Shown here: one piece after another, positions 34,794 to 43,102 of the stretch
How the letters are laid out: the number at the start of each line of letters is the position of its first letter
Position numbering within the stretch: position 1 is the first letter of the stretch
Source of the DNA: Plantibacter elymi (nom. nud.)
GTDB lineage: Bacteria > Actinomycetota > Actinomycetes > Actinomycetales > Microbacteriaceae
Assembly (NCBI RefSeq): GCF_900177795.1
Contig: NZ_FXWJ01000001.1
Coordinates: 248,001-312,000, forward strand
Length of the DNA stretch: 64,000 nt
Direction of reading: 5' to 3'
Notes under the pieces: model-generated
The model's input: the letters and a program-made list of their open reading frames with translations, nothing else
The model's database searches: none
What the model was told of the DNA's origin: nothing
Program-made: the position numbers and the translations under genes

Positions 34794-36757
34794 TCCCGGC
34801 ACTGCTCCTCGACGTGCGGGAGGACCTCCTCCGCGCCGAGCTCAACGGCGTGCGGCGTCGCGAGTTCCGTCGCCTGCTCGACGAATGCGAACGCCTCCGT
34901 GGGATCGAGCTCCCGACGGAGCACCCGCTGGCCTCGATCACGTACTTCGGCCCCGCCGCGGCGAACCTCGCGCTCGCCCACCGGCTGACCGGGCAGCCGC
35001 ACTACCTCGACGAGCTGCGACGCTGGCTCGCGCCACCACTGGCCTTCGAGCACTGGGGTCGCGCGCACCTGCCGGACCACGACCTCGATGCCGGGTGGCT
35101 GCTCCACGGACTGTCGCTGGCCCTCGCCTGGGCGGGTGACGCGCTGGACGAGGGGGAGCGGACCCGGCTCCGGGACCGCCTGATCCTGCAGGGCACCCGC
35201 CTGTTCGACTTCGCCGTCGAGACCGAGGGTGACTGGTGGTCGTCGTCGTACTGGCAGAACCACAACTGGATCTGCTTCACCGGTCTCGCAACCGCCGGGT
35301 ACGTCCTGGCCGACGAGCACCCCGGCGCGCTGGCCTGGACCGAGCGCGCGAAGGCGAACTTCGACGAGGTCCTCGACCTCCTGCCGACCGACGGCTCGAA
35401 CCATGAGGGCGTCGTGTACTGGCGCTACGGCGAGCCGTGGTTGGTGAGCTATCTCGACGTGCTGCGTGCCGCCGAGGGCGTCGACTGGTTCCCGCGGAGC
35501 GAACATCTTCGGGAGACCTTCTGGTTCCGCCTCCACCAGGCCGCTCCGGACCTCGAGCGCATCGTCGACCACGGTGACTGCCACGACCATCGCAGCGGAC
35601 ACTCGATCGCGCTGTACCGGAAGCTGGCCGCCGAGTACCGGATCCCGCAGGCCCAGTGGTTGGCCGATCGTGTGTCGACCGACCTCCTCTGGCGGGAGGC
35701 GTCGCAGAGCGGTGTGCGCCCGGGGGTCCTGCCCGAGGCCTATCAGGAGATGCTCTGGTTCGACCCCACGGTCGAGGCGATCGGTCCTGAGGAGCTCCCG
35801 ACGGCCAGGTACTTCCCCGATCTCGGCCTCGTGGCCGGCCGGACGTCGTGGGACGCGGATGCGACGCTGGTCTCGGTCAAGGCGTCGCCGGGCGGCGGTT
35901 GGCGGGCGTGGCGGGAGTCGCACCGTCACCGACGCGAACGAGGCTGGACGACGCTCAACACCGGTCATCATCACCCCGACGCCGGCGCGTTCGTCCTGCT
36001 CGGTGGCGGCGAGTACCTCGCGATCGACGAGGGTTACTCCTCCCGCAAGCGGACGGAGCACCACAACGGTGTGCTCGTCGACGGTGTCGGGTACGGGCGC
36101 GAAGGACACTACGACGTCCACGCCGGCCTCGCCGAGGACCGCGTCGGCGAGATGCTCGAGGTCACGCTCGCCGAGGACTGGGTGCACACGGTCAGCGAGA
36201 TCGGCGCCCTGTACGCGCCGGAACTCGGCGTCCGCAGGCTCCGGCGTCACCTCGTGCGGACGCCGAGCGGCGCGCTCGTCCTCGTCGACGACCTCGAGGC
36301 GGACACCGCCCGCTCCTGGACCTGGTTGCTGCAGACGACGCACCCCGCAGCGCTGCTGGGCGACGGGCGGCGGTTCGCACCCGCCGGCGCTGCCGGCCTC
36401 CTCGTGACCTCGCTCGACGACGTCGATTCGGTCGACCTCGTCCACCCGACGGCGGTCCAAGCCAACCCGACCTCATCGACACCGGGGCTCGAGATCGAAC
36501 GGGTGCAGCACACGCTGCGCCGGACCTCGTCCCCGTCGCACTCGGCGCGGTTCGTGTCCGTGCTCCAACCCGTGCGATTCGGTGAGCCCGTTCCGTCGGC
36601 CGCGACGATGGCCGAGTGCCACGAGGGACTGATGATCACGATCCCCGGGCTCACGGACGCGGAACAGGTGGTCGTGCGGGTCGATGGAGCGCGACCAGGT
36701 CATGACGGGATGGACGCGGTCGGTAACGGCTTCGCAGGACGGAGGCTGCGAGGATGA
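34790..36757 (+). CDS. Second heparinase II/III-family protein
   Basis: This 655-residue protein starts at a GTG overlapping the preceding stop (GTGA). The N-terminal helical region runs to about residue 330 and contains SSSYWQNHNWICFTGLA (Asn157, His158) and DGSNHEGVVYWRYGEPWL. The C-terminal sheet region has LNTGHHHPDAGAFVLLGGGEYLAIDEGY with three histidines at residues 393-395. Asn, His and Tyr in these positions match the catalytic groups used by heparinase-type lyases. It is distinct from the preceding protein: it lacks the Cys-rich start. There is no signal peptide. Two unlike lyases in one operon suggest successive cuts on the same glycan. Confidence 0.82.
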   Translation: MIPALLLDVREDLLRAELNGVRRREFRRLLDECERLRGIELPTEHPLASITYFGPAAANLALAHRLTGQPHYLDELRRWLAPPLAFEHWGRAHLPDHDLDAGWLLHGLSLALAWAGDALDEGERTRLRDRLILQGTRLFDFAVETEGDWWSSSYWQNHNWICFTGLATAGYVLADEHPGALAWTERAKANFDEVLDLLPTDGSNHEGVVYWRYGEPWLVSYLDVLRAAEGVDWFPRSEHLRETFWFRLHQAAPDLERIVDHGDCHDHRSGHSIALYRKLAAEYRIPQAQWLADRVSTDLLWREASQSGVRPGVLPEAYQEMLWFDPTVEAIGPEELPTARYFPDLGLVAGRTSWDADATLVSVKASPGGGWRAWRESHRHRRERGWTTLNTGHHHPDAGAFVLLGGGEYLAIDEGYSSRKRTEHHNGVLVDGVGYGREGHYDVHAGLAEDRVGEMLEVTLAEDWVHTVSEIGALYAPELGVRRLRRHLVRTPSGALVLVDDLEADTARSWTWLLQTTHPAALLGDGRRFAPAGAAGLLVTSLDDVDSVDLVHPTAVQANPTSSTPGLEIERVQHTLRRTSSPSHSARFVSVLQPVRFGEPVPSAATMAECHEGLMITIPGLTDAEQVVVRVDGARPGHDGMDAVGNGFAGRRLRG

Positions 36758-37374
36758 GCGGCATGGCAGTCAAGCGCACCGGCTGGGAAGGTCGTCTGCT
36801 GGGTGTGCTCGTCCACCCGATGAACGTCGCGGCGGCAGGTCTGGCCGCTGCGGTGCTGTCGCTCGGTGTCGTGACCGCCGTTCCCGCGGTCATCGCGGCG
36901 AGCCGCTCGATGCGACGCTGGCTGGACGGCGAGGAACACGCGGTCTTCACCGGCGTCTTCCGGGAGTTCGCGGCCACCTGGCGACGCTCGCTGCCGCTCG
37001 GCGTCGGGGTCGTCGTCGTCATGGCGATGCTCGTCGTCGACGTATCGTTCCTGACCGCGCAGCTCGAACAGGGATCGGCGATCGCGATCGCCCTGCTCGC
37101 CGCGACCGCGCCGGTGGCACTCGCCCTCGGACTCCTCCTGCTCGCCCTTCCGGCGTCGGCGGCGCTGCAACCGGACGCCTCGGCCCGGGCATGGCTGGTC
37201 GGGGCCGGGGCACTCGTCGCCCGTCGGCCGTTCACGGCCCTGCTGCTCCTCGTCGGTGAGGCGACGTTCGCCCTGCTCTGCTACCTGTTCCCGACGCTCC
37301 TGCCGTTCTTCGGTGCCTCGCTCCCGGCGTACCTCGCACTCCTCGTCTGGCGGCGGGCCGGCCTGCAGCGCTGA
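36754..37374 (+). CDS. DUF624 (YesL-like) membrane protein
   Basis: This 206-residue protein overlaps the preceding gene by ATGA. It has about five hydrophobic segments, starting with LLGVLVHPMNVAAAGLAAAVLSLGVVTAVPAVIAASRSMRRWLDGE, which is typical of YesL/DUF624. Members commonly sit in the same operons as polysaccharide importers and lyases in Gram-positive bacteria, often of the rhamnogalacturonan or alginate kind, and their function is not settled. The stop is the left edge of a long hairpin at 37372-37428. Confidence 0.82.
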   Translation: MSGMAVKRTGWEGRLLGVLVHPMNVAAAGLAAAVLSLGVVTAVPAVIAASRSMRRWLDGEEHAVFTGVFREFAATWRRSLPLGVGVVVVMAMLVVDVSFLTAQLEQGSAIAIALLAATAPVALALGLLLLALPASAALQPDASARAWLVGAGALVARRPFTALLLLVGEATFALLCYLFPTLLPFFGASLPAYLALLVWRRAGLQR

Positions 37375-37428
37375 GTCGCCCGGAACTGCACGGAAATCGC
37401 TGAATTCCGTGCAGATTCGGGCGACTCA
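37372..37428. terminator. Long, near-perfect hairpin at the end of the heparinase operon
   Basis: An 11-base stem (TGAGTCGCCCG with its complement at 37418-37428) continues, after one G-T pair, one A-T pair and a mismatch, into a 10-base stem CTGCACGGAA/TTCCGTGCAG, leaving a nine-base loop. That is about 23 pairs. It begins at the stop codon of the YesL-like gene, so it should end that transcript; its low-GC inner stem and length are unusual for an intrinsic terminator here, and it may be a small mobile repeat. Confidence 0.75.
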
Positions 37429-37491
37429 CGCACGCACCACGACCGCCGCTAGGCTTTCAGGAACCTCGCCGCCGACCGGACGGATGGACCT

Positions 37492-38895
37492 GTGCTCGTC
37501 ACCATCACCTCGACCGCGCCCTCGGCCGCCGACCTGGGGCACCTCGTCCGCAAGCATCCCGCGCGGGCGCAGAGCTTCGACCTCAGCGTCGGGCGCGCTC
37601 ACGTGTTCTACCCGGAGGCGACCGACGAGCGGTGCACCATCGCCCTGCTGCTCGAGGTCGACGCGATCGCGCTCGTCCGTCAGAAGCGCTTCGGCGGCGG
37701 TGACAGCGCCTCGCTCTCGCAGTACGTGAACGACCGACCGTACGCGTCCTCGTCGATGGTCGCCGTCGCGATCGGGCAGGTGTTCCGTAGCGCCATGACC
37801 GGCCGCAGCGAATCCCACCCGGAGCTCGCCGCGGCAGCGCTCCCGCTGACGATCACCGTCGCCGCGGTGCCGTCGCGAGGCCTGGAGCAGCTGGCGACCC
37901 GACTCTTCAGCCCGCTCGGCTGGACCGTCGTCGAACGGGCGATCCCGCTCGACCCGACGGTCCCCGCGTGGGGCGACTCGCGATACGTCGACCTCGAGCT
38001 GACCGGTGACCTCCGCCTCGCGGACGCGCTCCGCCAGCTCTACGTGCTGCTGCCCGTGCTCGACGACGCCAAGCACTACTGGGTCTCCGACGACGAGGTC
38101 GGCAAACTCCTGCGCGCCGGCGAGGGGTGGCTGGCGGACCACCCCGACCGGGACCTGATCACCAAGCGGTATCTCGCGCACCAGTCGCGGATGGTCACCG
38201 ATGCGCAGTCGCAGCTCGACCCGGAGGCGCGGACTGCCGGTGCCGACGAGGACGATGCGGCAACCGCGTCACAGACGAAGCGTGCCCCGGCGCTCGCCGG
38301 CCTGCGCGCCGAGGCGGTCGTGCAGGCGCTCGCCGACGTGCGTGCGCGTTCGGTCGCCGACGTCGGGTGCGGCGAGGGCTCCCTCCTCACGCGATTGCTG
38401 GCGGATCCTCTGGTCACCTCGGTGATCGGGACCGACGTCTCCGCACGCGCGCTCGCATCCGCGTCGCAGCGGCTCGGGCTCCGCGACGCGAGCGATCGCG
38501 TCCGAGAGCGTGTCCAGCTGCTGCAGTCCTCGGCGACCTACGCGGACACCCGGCTGCGCGGACTCGACGCGATCGTGCTCATGGAGGTCGTCGAGCACAT
38601 CGACGCCGAGCGCCTCGATGCACTCGAGGCTTCGATCTTCGGTGCTGCGGCTCCCGAAGCCGTGATCGTCACGACGCCGAACCGCGAATACAACGCGTTG
38701 TATCCCTCGTTGCCGGCGGGCTCGTTCCGGCACCCGGACCACCGCTTCGAGTGGGACCGTCAGGAGTTCGCGACCTGGTGCACCGCTGCGGCCGAGCGGT
38801 ATGGCTACGGCGTCGAGCACCGCACGGTCGGCGACGTCGACCCGCAGCACGGCTCGCCGACGCAGCTCGCCATCTTCCGGAAGGCCATCTCATGA
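37492..38895 (+). CDS. hen1: 3'-terminal RNA ribose 2'-O-methyltransferase Hen1
   Basis: This 467-residue protein matches bacterial Hen1. The N-terminal half (MLVTITSTAPSAADLGHLVRKHP, DLSVGRAHVFYPEA, SLSQYVNDRPYASSSMVAVAIGQVF) is the family-specific region that works with Pnkp. The C-terminal half is the methyltransferase domain: SVADVGCGEGSLLTRLLADP for S-adenosylmethionine, then VLMEVVEHIDAERL, whose Glu/His pair fits the metal site. It adds a methyl group at a broken RNA end before ligation, so the repaired tRNA resists a second cut. The stop overlaps the next gene by ATGA, as usual for this pair. Confidence 0.95.
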   Translation: MLVTITSTAPSAADLGHLVRKHPARAQSFDLSVGRAHVFYPEATDERCTIALLLEVDAIALVRQKRFGGGDSASLSQYVNDRPYASSSMVAVAIGQVFRSAMTGRSESHPELAAAALPLTITVAAVPSRGLEQLATRLFSPLGWTVVERAIPLDPTVPAWGDSRYVDLELTGDLRLADALRQLYVLLPVLDDAKHYWVSDDEVGKLLRAGEGWLADHPDRDLITKRYLAHQSRMVTDAQSQLDPEARTAGADEDDAATASQTKRAPALAGLRAEAVVQALADVRARSVADVGCGEGSLLTRLLADPLVTSVIGTDVSARALASASQRLGLRDASDRVRERVQLLQSSATYADTRLRGLDAIVLMEVVEHIDAERLDALEASIFGAAAPEAVIVTTPNREYNALYPSLPAGSFRHPDHRFEWDRQEFATWCTAAAERYGYGVEHRTVGDVDPQHGSPTQLAIFRKAIS

Positions 38896-41453
38896 GCGAC
38901 CTCGAGCAGACCCCCGCCGCCCTGCCGATCCCCGAACTGTCGCTCGTGGTCCTCATCGGCGTGAGCGGGTCCGGCAAGTCGACCTTCGCCGCCACGCAAT
39001 TCGGCCGGTTCGAGACCCTGTCGAGCGACTTCTTCCGAGGGCTCGTCTCCAACGACGAGAACAACCAGGCCGCCAGCGCTGACGCCTTCGCCGCACTCCG
39101 CGATGTGGCCGCGCGCCGCCTGGACGCCGGGCTCCTCACAGTCATCGACGCGACCAACGTCCAGCCGGCCTCGCGCAAGTCGCTCATCGATCTGGCACGC
39201 AACCACGACGTCCTCCCCGTCGCCGTGGTGCTCGACGTCCCTGAGCGCGTCTGCATCGAGCGCAACGAGGTCCGCGAGGACCGCTCGTTCGGCGCGGCCG
39301 TCATCAAGCGCCAGCAGGACCAACTGCGCCGGTCGATGCGGCACCTGAGCAAAGAGGGCTTCCGGAAGGTCCACGTCCTCTCCGGGGTCGAGGCGATCGC
39401 GCAGGCGTCGTTCGTCCGTGAGCCGCTGCTCAACGACCGCCGTCAGGAGCGCGGTCCCTTCGACGCGATCGGCGACGTGCACGGGTGCCGGAGCGAGCTC
39501 GAGACGCTGCTCACGAAGCTCGGTTACGTGATCGAGCGCGACGTGGAGGGTCGACCGATCGACGCCGCGCACCCCGAGGGACGCCGCGCGATCTTCCTCG
39601 GCGACCTCGTCGACCGCGGGCCGGACACGCCTGGCGTGCTGCGGCTGGCGATGGGGATGGTCGGCGCGGGGCACGCGTTGGCCGTGCCCGGCAACCACGA
39701 GTCGAAGCTCGTCCGCGCGCTGCAGGGCAAGCGGGTGCAGACCAGTCATGGGCTCGCCGAGTCGCTCGCGCAACTGGCCGAGGAACCGGAGGAGTTCCGT
39801 GCCGAGGTCGAGCGGTTCTGTCGCGAGCTCGTCGCGCACCTCGTCCTCGACGACGGGAAGCTCGTGGTCGCACACGCCGGCCTGATCGAGCAGTATCACG
39901 GACGCGCGTCCGGTCGAGTGCGGTCGTTCGCGCTGTACGGCGACACCACGGGGGAGACCGACGAGTACGGCCTGCCCGTGCGACTGCCCTGGGCGGAGGA
40001 CTACCGGGGCAAGGCGACCGTCCTGTACGGCCACGTGCCGACCGTCGACGCCGAGTGGGTCAACAACACGATGTGCCTCGACACCGGCTGCGTCTTCGGC
40101 GGCAAGCTGAGTGCCCTGCGGTGGCCGGAGCGCGAGGTCGTCGACGTCCCGGCCGAGCAGGTCTGGTACGAACCCGTCGTGCCGCTCGGCCGCCCGACCG
40201 GTCCGGCCGGCGAGCAGCGGGATCCCGGGCTGCTGCGCATCGACGACGTCCTCGGCAAGCAGGTCGTCGAAACCCGCGTCTCGGGCCGGGTCGGCATCCG
40301 CGAGGACGCGGCGGCCGGCGCACTCGAGGTCATGAGCCGGTTCGCGATCGACCCGCGGCGCCTGGTCTACCTGCCGCCGACGATGAGTCCGCCGAGCACC
40401 TCGCAGCGGAAGGACCTCCTGGAGCATCCCGCTGAGGCGTTCGAGGCGTATCGCCGGGAGGGGCTCGATCGGGTGGTCTGCCAGGAGAAGCACATGGGCT
40501 CGCGAGCCGTCGTGCTGCTCACGCGTGATCCGGCACCCTTCGGTGCGCCCGCGGGGTGGCGAGGCGCCGTCCACACCCGCACCGGTCGGCCGTTCTTCGA
40601 CGAGGAGACGACGCAGACGCTCCTGACCCGGCTCGACGCCGCCGCGGAGCGCGCCGGTCTCTGGGAGGAACTCGACGCTTCCTGGCTGCTCGTCGACAGC
40701 GAGCTGCTGCCGTGGTCGGTGAAGGCGGAGAGCTTGATCCGCGACCAGTACGCCTCGGTCGGAGCTGCCGCGACTGCTGCACTCCCGGCGGCCGTGCACG
40801 TGCTGGAGCAGGCGGCGGCGACGGGTGTCGACGTCTCGGACCTGCTCGAGCGGACGCGTCGACGGGCCGAGGCCGCCGACGCCTACGTTGCGGCCTACCG
40901 CCCGTACACCGCGCCCTCGAACGGTCTGGAGGGCGTGCAGATCGCTCCGTTCCAGCTCCTCGCCTCGACCGGGGCGAGTCACCTGGGCCGCGACCACGCC
41001 TGGCATCTCGCGGTCGCGGACCGTCTGGCGGACGCCGACCCGGAGCTCATCCGCCGGACCCGCTCGATCGAGGTCGACCTCACCTCGGCGGCCTCCGAGG
41101 ACGCCGCGACCGCGTGGTGGGAGGAGCTGACCGGTGCGGGTGGTGAGGGCATGGTGGTGAAGCCTGTGGCCGGTCTCGTCCGCGGTGCGAAGTCGCTCGC
41201 GCAGCCCGGCATCAAGGTGCGCGGGCCCGAGTACCTGCGCATCATCTACGGCCCCGACTACACGGAGCCGCACAACCTCGAGCGCCTGCGCGATCGGGAC
41301 ATCGGCCACAAGCGGTCGATGGCGTTGCGCGAGTACGCGCTCGGCGTCGAGGCGGTCGAACGGTTCGTCGCCGGTGAACCGACCTGGCGGGTGCACCAGG
41401 CCGTCTTCGGCGTGCTCGCCATGGAGTCCGAGCCGATCGACCCGCGCCTCTAG
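38892..41453 (+). CDS. pnkp: Polynucleotide kinase-phosphatase-ligase Pnkp (RNA repair)
   Basis: This 853-residue protein has the three Pnkp domains. The kinase P-loop is GVSGSGKST at residues 23-31. The metallophosphatase has GDVHG at about 194-198, GDLVDRGPDTPG and GNHESK. The adenylyltransferase domain has the nucleotide-bound lysine in EKHMGSRAV near residue 533. The ATG at 38892 overlaps the Hen1 stop, and the open frame before it is shadow. It heals both ends of a broken RNA; with Hen1 it seals tRNAs cut by ribotoxins. No ribotoxin gene is visible beside it, so the pair may protect against toxins from competitors. Confidence 0.95.
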   Translation: MSDLEQTPAALPIPELSLVVLIGVSGSGKSTFAATQFGRFETLSSDFFRGLVSNDENNQAASADAFAALRDVAARRLDAGLLTVIDATNVQPASRKSLIDLARNHDVLPVAVVLDVPERVCIERNEVREDRSFGAAVIKRQQDQLRRSMRHLSKEGFRKVHVLSGVEAIAQASFVREPLLNDRRQERGPFDAIGDVHGCRSELETLLTKLGYVIERDVEGRPIDAAHPEGRRAIFLGDLVDRGPDTPGVLRLAMGMVGAGHALAVPGNHESKLVRALQGKRVQTSHGLAESLAQLAEEPEEFRAEVERFCRELVAHLVLDDGKLVVAHAGLIEQYHGRASGRVRSFALYGDTTGETDEYGLPVRLPWAEDYRGKATVLYGHVPTVDAEWVNNTMCLDTGCVFGGKLSALRWPEREVVDVPAEQVWYEPVVPLGRPTGPAGEQRDPGLLRIDDVLGKQVVETRVSGRVGIREDAAAGALEVMSRFAIDPRRLVYLPPTMSPPSTSQRKDLLEHPAEAFEAYRREGLDRVVCQEKHMGSRAVVLLTRDPAPFGAPAGWRGAVHTRTGRPFFDEETTQTLLTRLDAAAERAGLWEELDASWLLVDSELLPWSVKAESLIRDQYASVGAAATAALPAAVHVLEQAAATGVDVSDLLERTRRRAEAADAYVAAYRPYTAPSNGLEGVQIAPFQLLASTGASHLGRDHAWHLAVADRLADADPELIRRTRSIEVDLTSAASEDAATAWWEELTGAGGEGMVVKPVAGLVRGAKSLAQPGIKVRGPEYLRIIYGPDYTEPHNLERLRDRDIGHKRSMALREYALGVEAVERFVAGEPTWRVHQAVFGVLAMESEPIDPRL

Positions 41454-41472
41454 CGTCGGCCCTGGCGGGTCG

Positions 41473-41904
41473 TCAGCGGAGGACGGAACTCAGCAGGAGA
41501 CTCGTCTCGCTGTTGACGACGCCCTCGATGCGTCGGATCCCGCCGAGCACGCGGTCGAAGTCGGTCAGTGTCTCGGTGCGGAGTTCCGCGACGAGGTCCC
41601 AACCGCCGTTCGTGGTGTGGAGCGCGCTGATCTCCGGGAAGCCGCGGAGCTGGCGGATGACGTGGTCGGTGGTGCGACCCTCGACCTCAATGAACGCGAT
41701 CGCGCGGATGGTGCCGGGGTCGAGTTCGTCGCGCACCCGGACGGAGAACCCCACCACCGTGCCGGAGGAGATGAGTCGCTCCAGGCGACTGTTCACCGTC
41801 GCCCGGGCGACGTCGAGCGACCGGGCCAGGCTCGCGACCGACGCACGGCCGTCGGCTCGGAGCGCAGCCAACAGCCTCCGGTCCAGATCGTCCAGCGCAG
41901 CCAT
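41473..41904 (-). CDS. Lrp/AsnC-family regulator
   Basis: This 143-residue protein has the Lrp helix-turn-helix at its start (LDDLDRRLLAALRADGRASVASLARSLDVARATVNSRLERLISSGTVVGF) and the RAM effector domain after it (IAFIEVEGRTTDHVIRQLRGFPEISALHTTNGGWDLVAELRTE). The start I use is the ATG at 41904; an upstream ATG would add MYIVC, not typical. No clear ribosome site precedes it. Divergently oriented ornithine cyclodeaminase and CtlX genes suggest it senses an arginine-related amino acid. Confidence 0.93.
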   Translation of the reverse strand: MAALDDLDRRLLAALRADGRASVASLARSLDVARATVNSRLERLISSGTVVGFSVRVRDELDPGTIRAIAFIEVEGRTTDHVIRQLRGFPEISALHTTNGGWDLVAELRTETLTDFDRVLGGIRRIEGVVNSETSLLLSSVLR

Positions 41905-41954
41905 GCACACAATGTACAACGCAGTTACTCACATTGTGCATAACCTGTGCACAA
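41903..41954. promoter_or_regulatory. Lrp-type operator cluster
   Basis: Several TTGTGC/GCACAA half-sites lie in the divergent region. TTGTGC and GCACAA at 41934-41954 form a 6-base inverted repeat with nine bases between. TGCACACAATGT near 41903-41914 and ACATTGTGCA at 41931-41940 form another, with one base inserted. The first site overlaps the Lrp start, so autoregulation is plausible. Confidence 0.6.
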
Positions 41955-42066
41955 ATCGCGCATCTCTGGAATAGAAAGTGCAGATCGTCGAAACCTAGGC
42001 TCGAAGCAACCGCGAGTGGTCTGCTCCGGTCGGCTCCGAGCCCGAACTCGTCTGGAAGGGAACGTC

Positions 42067-43095
42067 ATGACGCGTTTCGTCGATGTCCGCAACATGGTCC
42101 GCTGGACGGCCGACCGACGTCCTGAGCGCATCATCGCCGGCATGATCGGCTACCTCGAGGCCGACTTCCGCCGCTGGCCGTCGTTCGACAAGAGCCCGCG
42201 CGTCGCGAGCCACACGCCCTTCGGCGTCATCGAGCTCATGCCGACGAGCGACCACGAGACGTACGCCTTCAAGTACGTGAACGGCCACCCCTCCAATCCG
42301 GCCCGGGGCTACCAGACGGTCACGGCCTTCGGCGTCCTCGCCGACGTGCACAACGGCTATCCCACCTTCCTCGCCGAGATGACGCTCCTCACGGCCCTCC
42401 GGACCGCCGCGACGTCGGGCATGGTCGCGAAGCACCTCGCCCGCCCCGACTCGAGCGTCCACGCCCTCATCGGCGCCGGCAGCCAGGCCGAGTTCCAGGC
42501 CCTCGGCATGCGGGCCGCCCTCGGGATCAACACGGTCCGGATCTGGGACGTCGACCCGCTCGCGATGGACAAGTTCGCGCGCAACCTGGAGCCGCTCGGG
42601 TTCGAGGTCGTCATCGGGACGAGTGCCGCGGACGCCGTGGCGGGGGCGGACGTCGTCACGACTTGCACGGCCGACAAGGCGCTCGCGACCGTGCTCACGA
42701 ACGACCTGGTCGAGCCCGGCATGCACCTGAACGCCATCGGTGGCGACTGCCCCGGCAAGACGGAGCTCGAGGCGTCGATCCTCGATCGCGCCGACGTCTT
42801 CGTCGAGTTCCCGCCGCAGACCCGCATCGAGGGCGAGATCCAGCAGATGGCTCCCGACTTCCCGGTGATCGAGTTCTGGCAGGTCCTCACGGGCGCCGTC
42901 CCCGGCCGCAGCTCGCGGGAGCAGATCACGCTCTTCGACTCCGTCGGTTTCGCGATCGAGGACTTCACCGCGCTGCGCTTCCTCCGCGACTCCGTCGACG
43001 GCAGCGAGTACTTCGAGGAGATCGACCTCGTCGCCGCCCCCGACGACCCGAAGGACCTCTTCGGACTCGTCGGCGCGCTCTCTCCCGTCGGCTGA
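42067..43095 (+). CDS. ocd: Ornithine cyclodeaminase
   Basis: This 342-residue protein matches the ornithine cyclodeaminase/mu-crystallin family. The ATG at 42067 follows AAGGGAACGTC; an upstream open frame to 41947 covers the operator region. FKYVNGHPSNPARGYQTV is in the substrate region, AEMTLLTALRTAATSGMVAKHLAR precedes the NAD-binding part (ALIGAGSQAEFQALGMRAALGI), and LNAIGGDCPGKTELEASILDRADVFVE follows. It turns ornithine into proline and ammonia using bound NAD. Seven bases separate it from the CtlX-like gene, so the two reactions are linked. Confidence 0.93.
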   Translation: MTRFVDVRNMVRWTADRRPERIIAGMIGYLEADFRRWPSFDKSPRVASHTPFGVIELMPTSDHETYAFKYVNGHPSNPARGYQTVTAFGVLADVHNGYPTFLAEMTLLTALRTAATSGMVAKHLARPDSSVHALIGAGSQAEFQALGMRAALGINTVRIWDVDPLAMDKFARNLEPLGFEVVIGTSAADAVAGADVVTTCTADKALATVLTNDLVEPGMHLNAIGGDCPGKTELEASILDRADVFVEFPPQTRIEGEIQQMAPDFPVIEFWQVLTGAVPGRSSREQITLFDSVGFAIEDFTALRFLRDSVDGSEYFEEIDLVAAPDDPKDLFGLVGALSPVG

Positions 43096-43102
43096 GTCCG
43101 AC

